This document shows positions 40,726 through 49,152 of a stretch of 64,000 bases of DNA, piece by piece. The stretch lies in assembly GCF_900156625.1 (NCBI RefSeq), contig NZ_FTOB01000002.1, positions 180,275-244,274 of the forward strand, written 5' to 3'. This DNA is from Zobellia uliginosa (GTDB lineage Bacteria; Bacteroidota; Bacteroidia; Flavobacteriales; Flavobacteriaceae). Below the pieces are notes generated by a model, which saw only the letters and a list, made by a program, of their open reading frames with translations, was not told where the DNA came from and did no database searches. A program made the position numbers and the translations under genes. Within the stretch, counting starts at the first letter, position 1, and each line of letters opens with the position of its first letter.

Positions 40726-43227
40726 TATCGGAATTAATGTTCTGATAGGAGTATAAATATCTACATGAATTTCTGGTGCTTCAATTGTAACAATTAAACT
40801 ATATCTAACAGTAGAATCATACATTTCAAGTTTTTTCCTCGTTCTATACCAGCCAGAAACAGGATATACAGCTATCTGATTTCTTGTAGCTAGATCTGCC
40901 CCAGATCCAATCCAAAAATCACGGTGTATTGACCCTCTATTTCTCTGCTGAGACCCGAGAAACCACTTTTCACCACCACCTGATTTATATTCACTCTGCT
41001 CTTCTTCATTCCTAGCATTTTTATTTATTCTTTTATGAAATGTCTCAGGGTCTTCCTCTCGCTTAATTACATTAAAACGTAAGCCATGTGATTGATAGCT
41101 AAACTTGTTACTGTATTTTCGGCTTCCTGGGTTTGGTTCTATAAAATAAGAAAGGGTAATGTTCAATTTTACATCTGTTTCGCTAAGAACGTCTTGAAGA
41201 ACTTCAACAGGCCATGGAAGTTCGAAATAATGAATGTCCTTAAATTTAACATTGCCATCTTTTTTGTAAGGCGTTATTTCTTCTTCGGCAATTAATGTCA
41301 ATGAATTTTTTGCACTATAGAGAGCTTTTTCTAGGTTTGGAACGCCATAACCAAAAGAACGCAATAAGTTTCTCTTCTCTACTTTATTAAAAGATCTTAC
41401 ATCTTGGATATTTTTACCGCCTAACATAGTTTGTGTCCAGTCAGCGGAATGTATCATTAATCCTCTAATTGTTTCTGGCCATAAATCAGGGTACTCGTTT
41501 TTTAGTTGAGCAGCAAAACGTGAAGCCAACGCAGTTGCTGCACTGGTGTCTCCAAATGTTTGTAGTAACGTTGTGCGATAATCTTTATTGGTGGTTAAGA
41601 GTTGTAATGAAGAAGGAGCATCGATATCACCTCTTTGGTTAATTAAATTACCTCCTTCCATAACAATGTCTGGCTTTATGGGCCAATCATTTTCCCATAT
41701 AATTGACGTAGAATTAGCAGGCGACATTCCTCCTCTTTCTGCCAGCAATTTTGAATCTGGAAACTCATCATTGTTCACTGTGTCCATTTCTGTATATGCA
41801 CCTACAGTTACCGCATTAAATGCTTGAGCAGGATCATGGACTGATTCATAAATGTTTTTATCTGGAAATTCATCGGGCTTTTCAATAACAATGTTACCTC
41901 CAGAAACAAAGAACAGTTGCTTTTCTAGGATTTCATCTTCATTGCCGAATGTTATTTTGTCAATAGCAGCAGACCAAGATGAAGGACGACCATAATACGC
42001 TTGATTTTTATCTGTTACCGCCATACAGTAGATACGTGGTCGAAAAGGAGCCACAATAATAGGTGAACTAGCTGCATCAATAGTAACAGAGCCATAAAGT
42101 TCAGGGTCGTGAGGGTCTCGTTTATTAATTATTTTGACAGATTCTAATTGATGAAAAATTTGAATATTGCTTATTGAGGACATTACAGTTGCAAGGTCAC
42201 CATATAAGGCAAGACCAGCCATGCCCGTGCCGTGTCCACCTTGAATTTCACTACCGCTGTCATGGATTCCCCAGCTATCAGGTTTATAACTAAAGAGATT
42301 ACTATTGGGGATAAATTCTCTCAGTAATGGATGTTGATTATTAACCCCTGAGTCTAATATACAAACAGCGATGCTATTTTCATCTGTATGGTTTTCAATT
42401 CTGCTTAGAAGTTCATTTACAGCATCTTCTTTTTCAAATAAATTTAAGTTGATAAAGAAGTCAGCCGTTTCTTTTGGTTTTCTTAATTCGGCTAGATTAT
42501 CTAATAAAAAAAGGGATTGTGATAGTTGTCGAGGAGAAGCCTTTACTAATTTAATAAAGTGTTCAGGGAAGATTAACTCTTGATTTGAAATTTGAGCATC
42601 AACCGCTTCTAATTGCTTAATGATTTTATTATATTCAGAAGTTGTGTCAACGCCTCTTTTCCTTCTAAACCAAACTTCCCACCAAACCACTTCATGTTCT
42701 TCCGGAAACGGAATTTCCTTAGGTTCTGTCCAAAACTCACGTAATGTCGCAAGTTTTATAGCTGACAAATTACTAACTAATTTAGCGTGACTTGGTTTTT
42801 CAGTTGTTGATAGAATATACTCATTCACTCTTGATAAGAAGTGGGAAATTCCCCCTTCAGTTAACATTACTAAAACCCTGAATCTTTCCTTTTCTTGTAC
42901 CTTTTCAAGTTTTATACTTAATAACTGATATTTAGCATTTTCAGCATTACTATGAAGGCTTTCAAAAGCCGGCTCAATATCAAAATCAGAAATAAATTCT
43001 ACATAAATGACATTATCTCTCTCAATTCCTTCGGGGGTAGATTGTCCCTTATTATACGCAAATTGATTTCTAATTTGCTCTAAGTGACTTTTTATTTTGT
43101 TTCCGTGCTGTATTCTGTTTCTTGAAATTGGAGCATCTGGGTAGAATGACCTTGGACTAGTGTAGTTTTCAGTCCTTGAATAGCCTTCAATTTTTATATG
43201 TCGCAGTGGGTTTTGGTTAGCCATCAA
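40717..43227 (-). CDS. Subtilisin-like S8 protease, IetS-like
   Basis: An 836-residue S8-family protease without a signal peptide. The N-terminal ~270 residues are non-catalytic. The triad is in AVCILDSGVNNQHPLL (Asp), GGHGTGMAGLAL (His) and FGDTSAATALASRFAAQL (Ser). The C-terminal ~200 residues are a beta-rich extra domain. The AAA ATPase gene ends 3 bases upstream. Cytoplasmic subtilase plus AAA ATPase, in this order and with these sizes, is the arrangement of the IetAS system reported as plasmid-incompatibility and anti-phage defence. All catalytic motifs look intact. A regulated protease that triggers on invasion is the inferred role. Confidence 0.85.
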   Translation of the reverse strand: MMANQNPLRHIKIEGYSRTENYTSPRSFYPDAPISRNRIQHGNKIKSHLEQIRNQFAYNKGQSTPEGIERDNVIYVEFISDFDIEPAFESLHSNAENAKYQLLSIKLEKVQEKERFRVLVMLTEGGISHFLSRVNEYILSTTEKPSHAKLVSNLSAIKLATLREFWTEPKEIPFPEEHEVVWWEVWFRRKRGVDTTSEYNKIIKQLEAVDAQISNQELIFPEHFIKLVKASPRQLSQSLFLLDNLAELRKPKETADFFINLNLFEKEDAVNELLSRIENHTDENSIAVCILDSGVNNQHPLLREFIPNSNLFSYKPDSWGIHDSGSEIQGGHGTGMAGLALYGDLATVMSSISNIQIFHQLESVKIINKRDPHDPELYGSVTIDAASSPIIVAPFRPRIYCMAVTDKNQAYYGRPSSWSAAIDKITFGNEDEILEKQLFFVSGGNIVIEKPDEFPDKNIYESVHDPAQAFNAVTVGAYTEMDTVNNDEFPDSKLLAERGGMSPANSTSIIWENDWPIKPDIVMEGGNLINQRGDIDAPSSLQLLTTNKDYRTTLLQTFGDTSAATALASRFAAQLKNEYPDLWPETIRGLMIHSADWTQTMLGGKNIQDVRSFNKVEKRNLLRSFGYGVPNLEKALYSAKNSLTLIAEEEITPYKKDGNVKFKDIHYFELPWPVEVLQDVLSETDVKLNITLSYFIEPNPGSRKYSNKFSYQSHGLRFNVIKREEDPETFHKRINKNARNEEEQSEYKSGGGEKWFLGSQQRNRGSIHRDFWIGSGADLATRNQIAVYPVSGWYRTRKKLEMYDSTVRYSLIVTIEAPEIHVDIYTPIRTLIPIEV

Positions 43228-43230
43228 AGA

Positions 43231-44208
43231 TTATTGTTTTCGCTTATCGAGAGAAGTCAAAAGAGACGATACGGCAATTTTACTTTTACCCATAATTATC
43301 ATTTCCTTTATAGCTTCTTCGCAAGCTCCAACAATATCAGAGTAGCTCAACCCAATGGCTTCTTTTGCAATTTTGTCAAGAGAAGTTCTTGTTGATAGTG
43401 AAAAACCAGATAGATTTTTTTTCAACACTTTTTTTATTTCTCCGACTTCTGGTAATGGGTATCTAATTATATCATCAAATCTTCTGAACAGTGCTTTGTC
43501 TAATAATTCTGGTAAGTTAGTCGCGGCAATTATAATGCTATTAGACTGATCTTTTTCGATGTTAATCAGAAAACTATTTAAAACTCTTTTAATTTCTCCT
43601 ACATCCTGTCCCTGATCACGCTGTGCTCCAATCGAATCAAATTCGTCAAACAAATAAACCCCTCTGTAATCTTCCATCGCATCAAATATCATTCTCAGTT
43701 TGGCAATTGATTCCCCCATAAACTTAGACATAAGGCCATCTAATCGAATTATAAAAACTGGAAGACCTAATTCTCCTGCCAAAGCTTGAGCGGTCATTGT
43801 TTTTCCACATCCTGGCAATCCGGTCAATAATAATTTTCTTTTTGGGCTCAGGTTATGCTGTCTTAGAAGATCTATCTTTCTTTGTTCTTGAATAACACGA
43901 TTCAAAGATTCACGTACTTGCTTATCTAAAACCATATCATTGAGCTTGATCTTGGGTTGAAATACCTCAATGAGTTCATTTAATTCTCTTTTTGGTTTAG
44001 AGATAGAAATGGTTCTAGCTTTATCTGAAAAAGAATTGGAACGTTCTTTTTTTGCTCGCTCAATTAGATTTTTAAGTTCTTGAGCAAAAGTAGTATGCCC
44101 CTTTCTAGCTTCAGAGGCTGCAATTTGCATAGCAGTAGCAAAGAATCGAGGTTCATCCCCATCCCCAAAAGATTTGATTAAACTTTTTATTTGTTCTGCT
44201 GCTGCCAT
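43231..44208 (-). CDS. AAA-family ATPase, IetA-like
   Basis: A 325-residue AAA protein. The N-terminal ~100 residues are helical. Walker A is LTGLPGCGKTMTAQALAGEL, Walker B is GVYLFDEFDSIGAQRDQG (hhhhDE), followed by sensor 1 (IIIAATNLPE) and the arginine-finger region (DKALFRRFDDIIRYPLP). These are features of the classical 26S-protease/FtsH-like AAA clade, but without transmembrane or protease parts. It is the first gene of the two-gene unit with the subtilase. In the IetAS system such an ATPase partners the protease, presumably to control or feed it. The 5' flank carries AT-rich block C. Confidence 0.87.
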   Translation of the reverse strand: MAAAEQIKSLIKSFGDGDEPRFFATAMQIAASEARKGHTTFAQELKNLIERAKKERSNSFSDKARTISISKPKRELNELIEVFQPKIKLNDMVLDKQVRESLNRVIQEQRKIDLLRQHNLSPKRKLLLTGLPGCGKTMTAQALAGELGLPVFIIRLDGLMSKFMGESIAKLRMIFDAMEDYRGVYLFDEFDSIGAQRDQGQDVGEIKRVLNSFLINIEKDQSNSIIIAATNLPELLDKALFRRFDDIIRYPLPEVGEIKKVLKKNLSGFSLSTRTSLDKIAKEAIGLSYSDIVGACEEAIKEMIIMGKSKIAVSSLLTSLDKRKQ

Positions 44209-44271
44209 TTATTGCAAAGTTATTCTATTTTGCAAGATTTGTAAGTTACAATTTGTTTTTTTATCCGTGCG

Positions 44272-44410
44272 GTTAATTAAACACAGCAACCGCATAAGCG
44301 TACCCCTATACCTATATATTTTCAGACCTAAAAATAATCTAGGTACCCAAATCCACCCGCAATATAAAAAATCCCCCAATTTTCTTAAACAAAAGTGTAA
44401 CCCAGACCTG
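44272..44410. repeat. AT-rich 5' block, copy C
   Basis: ACACAGCAACCGCATAAGCG, CCCCTATACCTATATATTTT, CCCGCAATATAAAAAATCCC and AAAAGTGTAACCCAGACCTG follow the order of blocks at 16725 and 39490. It starts 64 bases upstream of the AAA gene. Confidence 0.6.
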
Positions 44411-44475
44411 ATCTATAGTCTTTATAATTCTTTTTTCACTCTAAGTTTCTTATCCGTCCCGGGCCTGCGTTTTCT

Positions 44476-44489
44476 GTAACAATAGTTGC
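44476..44489 (+). promoter_or_regulatory. Candidate operator, copy 1 (GTAAC-N4-GTTGC)
   Basis: GTAACAATAGTTGC, followed by TGTGGGGG, matches the perfect palindrome at 46526-46539 at 12 of 14 positions. It is 115 bases before the SQR-like start codon. A weak TGAAATTTAC lies at the spacing where the other copy has a TANNTTTG box. Confidence 0.6.
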
Positions 44490-44603
44490 TGTGGGGGCTG
44501 GGACGAATCCTGAAATTTACGGTATCGGAGTTACGGATTCCCGCCACAGCAAATAAATACCGTGTTGTATCGTGGAACCGACTTGATCTTAAATCCAAAC
44601 AAA

Positions 44604-46058
44604 ATGGCTAAAATAGTTATACTCGGTGCAGGTATCGCCGGTCACGTAGCGGCGGCACACCTGCGAAGGAAACTACCCAAGGAACATGAGGTCTTGGTGG
44701 TTTCCCCAAACGGAAACTACCAATGGATACCCTCCAATATCTGGGTAGGCGTCGGGCGTATGCAAGCGAAAGACATCCTCTTTCCCTTGGGGCCCCTGTA
44801 CCAAAAAAAGGGCATCACGTTTAAAAGGGCCAAGGTTACTACCTTTCATCCCGAGGGCGATGCCGAAACCCCAAAACCCTATGTAAACATCGAATATGTG
44901 ACGGGAGCCCCTAAGGGCCAGACCGAAAAGCTCACCTACGACTACCTGATCAATGCCACGGGCCCCAAACTGGCCTTCGATATGACCGAGGGGCTTAACC
45001 CGGGTACCAACAAGGCCTATTCGGTCTGTACTTATACCCATGCCGAACATGCCTGGCAGGCCCTTGACACCTTGATCCAAGAAATGAAACAGGGCAAAAA
45101 GGCCAAAATATTGATAGGAACGGGCCACGCCAAATCCACTTGCCAAGGGGCCGCCTTTGAATACATCCTCAATGTAGAAAAAGAACTACGCCGGCACAAG
45201 GTAAGGGACAAGGCCGAAATTACATGGATTTCAAACGAATACCAGCTGGGCGATTTTGGTATGGACGGCGTTTTGCTGAGCTACGGAAGCAATATTATGA
45301 AGTCCAGCGAATTGGTCGAAATGGTCTTTGAAGACCGCGGTATCAAATGGATCCTGGGCGCGGGGGTACATAAAATTGAAGACGGGGTGGCCCACTACGA
45401 AAACTTGGAGGGCGAGCAAAAATCGGAGTCCTATGATTTTGCTATGTTGATTCCCGCTTTCTCGGGGTATGGCTTCAAGGCCTATGATAAGGCCCATACC
45501 GATATTACCGATAAGCTCTTTAAGGGCTTTATGATTGTCGATGCCGATTACACCCCCAAGCCCTACGAGGAGTGGAGTGTACAAGATTGGCCCGAAACCT
45601 ATCAGAACCCTTCGTACAAAAACATCTTCGCACCGGGCATTGCCTTTGCGCCGCCCCATGCGATTTCCAGACCCAGGACGAGCAAGAACGGTACGTCCAT
45701 TTCACCGGCACCGCCACGTACGGGAATGCCCTCGGGCATTACGGCCAAGTTGGTCGCCGATAACATTATAGACCTTATTAAAGGGGGAAAGGAACTCAAG
45801 CACAAAGGCTCCATGGGCAACATGGGGGCGGCCTGTATCGCTTCCGCGGGTTATGGGATGACCGAAGGAAGTGGAATCAGTATTACCACCTATCCCATTG
45901 TTCCCGATTTTGAAAAATACCCCGATACCCACGGGAGAAAATTGGGCAAGACCTTTGGTGAAATCGGACTTGCGGGGCATTGGCTAAAACTGGCCTTGCA
46001 TTACGCCTTTATCTACAAGGCCAAGATGAAACCCTTTTGGTGGCTCATTCCCGAGTAG
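44604..46058 (+). CDS. Sulfide:quinone oxidoreductase-like flavoprotein
   Basis: The start at 44604 (MAKIVILGAGIAG) places the FAD-binding GxGxxG right at the N-terminus; the longer ORF adds 14 unlikely residues. The 484-residue product is a two-dinucleotide-binding-domain flavoprotein of the SQR/FCSD type. It has the IPSNIWVGVG substrate-side segment and the INATGP motif near 120. Candidate redox cysteines lie in SVCTYTHAEHAW, AKSTCQGAAFE and GAACIASAGYG. SQR oxidises sulfide and passes electrons to quinone at the inner membrane. The assignment to SQR rather than to another NADH-type reductase is supported by the cysteines and by the small membrane genes that follow. Confidence 0.8.
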   Translation: MAKIVILGAGIAGHVAAAHLRRKLPKEHEVLVVSPNGNYQWIPSNIWVGVGRMQAKDILFPLGPLYQKKGITFKRAKVTTFHPEGDAETPKPYVNIEYVTGAPKGQTEKLTYDYLINATGPKLAFDMTEGLNPGTNKAYSVCTYTHAEHAWQALDTLIQEMKQGKKAKILIGTGHAKSTCQGAAFEYILNVEKELRRHKVRDKAEITWISNEYQLGDFGMDGVLLSYGSNIMKSSELVEMVFEDRGIKWILGAGVHKIEDGVAHYENLEGEQKSESYDFAMLIPAFSGYGFKAYDKAHTDITDKLFKGFMIVDADYTPKPYEEWSVQDWPETYQNPSYKNIFAPGIAFAPPHAISRPRTSKNGTSISPAPPRTGMPSGITAKLVADNIIDLIKGGKELKHKGSMGNMGAACIASAGYGMTEGSGISITTYPIVPDFEKYPDTHGRKLGKTFGEIGLAGHWLKLALHYAFIYKAKMKPFWWLIPE

Positions 46059-46097
46059 GAGGGAGGCAGTGTACCGTAAACCGTAAAAACGCAAAAG

Positions 46098-46232
46098 ATG
46101 AAAAGAATATCAAGATCTAAACGATTTGTAATGCGCAACCCCATCATCCAGTTCTTTAAGTTCATTTGGTTGAGCCTAAAAATATTGGTGGTAGTGGCCG
46201 GAGGCCACGGGGGAACGCGAAAAACAACATGA
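46098..46232 (+). CDS. 44-residue small membrane protein
   Basis: A short gene from ATG 46098 to TGA 46230-46232. The product begins MKRISRSKRFVMRNP and has one hydrophobic segment (IIQFFKFIWLSLKILVVVA). Its stop overlaps the next gene's start as ATGA, which strongly supports translation and coupling. It lies 39 bases after the SQR-like gene. No family assigned; a small subunit or membrane anchor is possible. Confidence 0.7.
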   Translation: MKRISRSKRFVMRNPIIQFFKFIWLSLKILVVVAGGHGGTRKTT

Positions 46233-46429
46233 ACATGACACGAAAACTGATTTTGTTTACGGTCCTGGGCATTGCTGTGGGGGCAATGGCCGGTTACCTG
46301 TACTATTCGTGCATAGGTTGTGTTTCGGGCACTTGTGCCATTACCTCGAACCCTCTGAACAGTACCTTGTACGGGGCCTTTATGGGAGGTTTGCTGGTCA
46401 ATACCTTTGTCAGGCCCCCTAAAAAATAG
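46229..46429 (+). CDS. DUF6132-like small membrane protein
   Basis: The start at 46229 (MNMTRKLILFTVLGI) is chosen because of the ATGA overlap with the upstream small gene; an upstream in-frame start at 46166 would read through that gene. The 66-residue product has two hydrophobic helices with a cysteine-containing loop, YYSCIGCVSGTCAITSNP, the signature of the DUF6132 family of Bacteroidota. CxxC and the third Cys suggest metal or sulfur handling. It follows an SQR-like gene and precedes a terminator, so a role in sulfane-sulfur metabolism is plausible but unproven. Confidence 0.85.
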   Translation: MNMTRKLILFTVLGIAVGAMAGYLYYSCIGCVSGTCAITSNPLNSTLYGAFMGGLLVNTFVRPPKK

Positions 46430-46459
46430 GTGGTTGTTAATTTGGTTGTTTTAGGAAGG

Positions 46460-46487
46460 CACCCCGGTAAACGGGGTGTCTTTTTTT
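46460..46487 (+). terminator. Intrinsic terminator
   Basis: CACCCCG (46460-46466) pairs with CGGGGTG (46472-46478) with a 5-base loop, followed by TC and seven T. It ends the SQR-DUF6132 operon. Confidence 0.9.
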
Positions 46488-46525
46488 ATGGGCGATACCG
46501 AAACCCGGACGGCTTTTTTTGAATG

Positions 46526-46539
46526 GTAACAATGGTTAC
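46526..46539 (+). promoter_or_regulatory. Operator palindrome GTAAC-N4-GTTAC
   Basis: GTAACAATGGTTAC is a perfect palindrome (5-base arms with N4 spacer). It starts 36 bases before a TAATTTTG box (46562-46569), which fits the Bacteroidota -7 consensus TANNTTTG. The TolC-like start codon is at 46587. The spacing suggests binding by a Crp/Fnr-type or TetR-type regulator near position -40. Confidence 0.65.
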
Positions 46540-46561
46540 TGTGGAGGGCGGAAGCCGGGCG

Positions 46562-46569
46562 TAATTTTG
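46562..46569 (+). promoter_or_regulatory. Bacteroidota -7 promoter element (TAATTTTG)
   Basis: TAATTTTG matches TANNTTTG exactly. It is 18 bases from the efflux-operon start codon, so the leader would be very short. Confidence 0.55.
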
Positions 46570-46586
46570 TGGAAAATACATGAACG

Positions 46587-47888
46587 ATGAAGTATATTTT
46601 CTTGATATTGATTTTGTTGGCGACTTCCTTTTCTGCGGAAGCACAGGAAACGCAATTGATAACAAAGGCGGAAGTCATGGCCAGGGTAAGCGAAAACAAC
46701 AACAGCCTAAAAATGGCCGAGCAGGAGGTGGAGGCCGCCTTGGGCGATTACAGGCAGACCAATGCCGTTCTCTTGCCCAACATAGGGGTTTCGCATACGG
46801 GCATTGCCACTACCAACCCCTTAATGGCCTTCGGTTCCAAATTGAACCAATCCATTTTAACGGCGGCCGATTTTAACCCGGATCTTTTGAACGATCCCCG
46901 TCAGATCGAGGATTATGCCACCCGTGTTGAGGTGCAACAACCCTTGTTGAATTTCGACGGTATTTTTCAACGTAAGGCGGCCAAGGCCAAGTACCGGGCG
47001 ACCCAGTTTCAATCGGAACGTACCCAGGAATACATCGTACTGGAACTCGACAAGGCCTATATGCAGCTCCAGTTGGCCTACAAAACGGTGGAGGTGCTCG
47101 AAAAGGCCAAGGCGGCGGCCCTGGAAAACAAGCGTATAGCCGACAACAGCTTTAAGCAGGGCTATTTGCAGAAATCCGATGTATTGGCCGTGGAAGTCCG
47201 CGTAGGCGAGATAGAGAACCAGTTGCAATACGCACAGAGCCATATAAAGAACGCCTCGGACTATCTGTCGGTCTTAATGAACGATACCACCTATGCCATC
47301 TTACGCCCCGCAGATTCGCTAAGCCTAAGGGTTAGCGATCTGGAACGTCCGGCATTTTCGGAAAGCAGGGCCGACATACAGGCGATGGCGTCGGCGAGCA
47401 AGGCCTACGAGCAGATGCACAAGGCCGATAAGATGAGTTTCTTGCCGCGCTTGAACGCCTTTGGCACCTATGAACTCCACGACGATGAAATTTTCAAGGG
47501 GGCCTCCAACGGTTATTTGTTCGGGGCCGAGTTGAAATGGAACATTCTGGAAGGAAGCAAGCGTTTCGGGAAGGCCCAGAAGAGCAAGGCGGAATACGAA
47601 AAATCAAAATTACAATTAGAGCAATATACAGCTGAAAGTCAGGTAGAGCTGAATAGGGCCATACGTTCGCTCCAAGATGCCAAGAACAACTTGGAGCTTA
47701 CGGCCCTTGCCTTGGAACAATCGAAAGAATCGTTGCGCATACGTACCAACCGCTTTCAACAGGGCTTGGAGAAAACCACGGACCTATTGATGGCCGAGAC
47801 CCAATACGCCCAAAAGCAATTGGAATATTACAGTACCATTTTTCAGCACAATTACGCCTTGGCCTATGTGCAATTCTTGACCAAGTAA
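46587..47888 (+). CDS. TolC-family outer-membrane efflux protein
   Basis: A 433-residue outer-membrane channel for tripartite efflux. Signal peptide ends near FSAEAQ. The two alpha-helical/beta repeats of the TolC/OEP family are visible: helix-rich LEVEAALGDYRQTNA... and VEVLEKAKAAALENKRIADNSF in the first half, ALEQSKESLRIRTNRFQQG in the second. Immediately followed by the adaptor and pump genes. It forms the duct through the outer membrane. The start is set by the signal peptide and the TAATTTTG promoter box. Confidence 0.92.
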   Translation: MKYIFLILILLATSFSAEAQETQLITKAEVMARVSENNNSLKMAEQEVEAALGDYRQTNAVLLPNIGVSHTGIATTNPLMAFGSKLNQSILTAADFNPDLLNDPRQIEDYATRVEVQQPLLNFDGIFQRKAAKAKYRATQFQSERTQEYIVLELDKAYMQLQLAYKTVEVLEKAKAAALENKRIADNSFKQGYLQKSDVLAVEVRVGEIENQLQYAQSHIKNASDYLSVLMNDTTYAILRPADSLSLRVSDLERPAFSESRADIQAMASASKAYEQMHKADKMSFLPRLNAFGTYELHDDEIFKGASNGYLFGAELKWNILEGSKRFGKAQKSKAEYEKSKLQLEQYTAESQVELNRAIRSLQDAKNNLELTALALEQSKESLRIRTNRFQQGLEKTTDLLMAETQYAQKQLEYYSTIFQHNYALAYVQFLTK

Positions 47889-47931
47889 CACCCTACGATA
47901 AATGTTTTACCCAGTATTTAATTCTAAGATG

Positions 47932-49014
47932 ATGAAAAACAGAAACTACATAATAGCCGCAGTACTCACCTTTAGCCTGGCTTTGGCGAGCTGTGGGGAT
48001 AAAGAAACGAAGGCCCTGGCCGACAACACGCCGGCCGTTCCGGTACAGGTACGATCGGTAGCCGAAAACACGGAAGATTCCTTTGTAACGGCCAGTGGAA
48101 AGATAGAGGCGGCCAAGAGCGCCAATATCAGCACCCGTATGATGGGCTATGTAGACAAGATCTACGTGAAGGTGGGCGATAAGGTTAAAAACGGACAGCT
48201 TTTGTTGAGCGTGAACAATGCCGATGTTTCGGCCAAACTGGCCCAAGTGAATGCGGGCATTGCCGAGGCCGAGGCGGCCTTTGCCAATGCGGAGAAAGAT
48301 TACCAACGCTTTACGAACCTGTTCAAGGAGAACAGTGCCTCGCAAAAGGAGCTGGACGATATCACCGCCCATTACAACATGGCCAAGGCACGATTGGAAA
48401 GTGCCAAACAAATGAAGAACGGGGTAAACGCCCAAATGGGCTATGCCAATATACGTGCCCCTTTTAGCGGGGTCGTTACCAACAAGTTTATAAGTGCGGG
48501 CGATATGGCGAATCCGGGTATGCCCTTGTTGGAAGTGGAATCGCCGGGGCAATACCAAGTATTGGCCATGGTGCCCGAATCGGAGATTTTAGAGATCCGT
48601 CCCGATACCGAGGTAAGCGTACGCTTAAAGTCCTTGGGACAATCGGTTAAGGGCAAGGTGGTAGAGGTCAGCACCTCGGCCAAGAATACCGGGGGGCAGT
48701 ACCTGGTAAAGGTGATACTCGAGCCGGCCGATGTGCCCATACTATCGGGGATGTACGCTACGGTACAGTTTCCGGTAGAGCGTAGGGCAAATGCAGCGGC
48801 GGTAATGGTACCCAAGGAGGCCTTGGTAGAACGGGGGCAGCTGACCGGTATCTATACCCTGGGCCAGAGCAATACGGCCTTGTTGCGCTGGTTGCGCCTC
48901 GGAAGAAGCTACGGGGATAAGGTGGAAGTATTATCAGGACTCTCACAGGACGAAAAATACATTGTTTCCTCAGAGGGAAAGTTGTTCAACGGGGCCAAGG
49001 TGAGTATACAGTAA
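47932..49014 (+). CDS. RND efflux periplasmic adaptor (HlyD family, lipoprotein)
   Basis: The Met at 47932 gives a lipoprotein signal MKNRNYIIAAVLTF..LALASCGD; the upstream Met residues (47902, 47929) lengthen the n-region without adding function. The 360-residue protein has the barrel-sandwich hybrid (GKIEAAKSANISTRMMGYV, DKVKNGQLL), the helical hairpin (AEAAFANAEKDYQRFTNLFKE) and the beta-barrel domain (VPESEILEIRPDTEVSVRL). It links the RND pump to the TolC channel and is anchored to the inner membrane by lipid. It starts 43 bases after the TolC gene. Confidence 0.93.
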   Translation: MKNRNYIIAAVLTFSLALASCGDKETKALADNTPAVPVQVRSVAENTEDSFVTASGKIEAAKSANISTRMMGYVDKIYVKVGDKVKNGQLLLSVNNADVSAKLAQVNAGIAEAEAAFANAEKDYQRFTNLFKENSASQKELDDITAHYNMAKARLESAKQMKNGVNAQMGYANIRAPFSGVVTNKFISAGDMANPGMPLLEVESPGQYQVLAMVPESEILEIRPDTEVSVRLKSLGQSVKGKVVEVSTSAKNTGGQYLVKVILEPADVPILSGMYATVQFPVERRANAAAVMVPKEALVERGQLTGIYTLGQSNTALLRWLRLGRSYGDKVEVLSGLSQDEKYIVSSEGKLFNGAKVSIQ

Positions 49015-49152
49015 AACAGAATAAAAGATAACGAGCGGTTGCGTTAGGGATTGCAACGGATACCCCACAGTGTTTTTGATCGGTCTTCGATCAAGAACAC
49101 GAGGAGTAGGAGTGAAAAGCCCGCCCGAACGCCCAAAATAAGATAAATAGCG

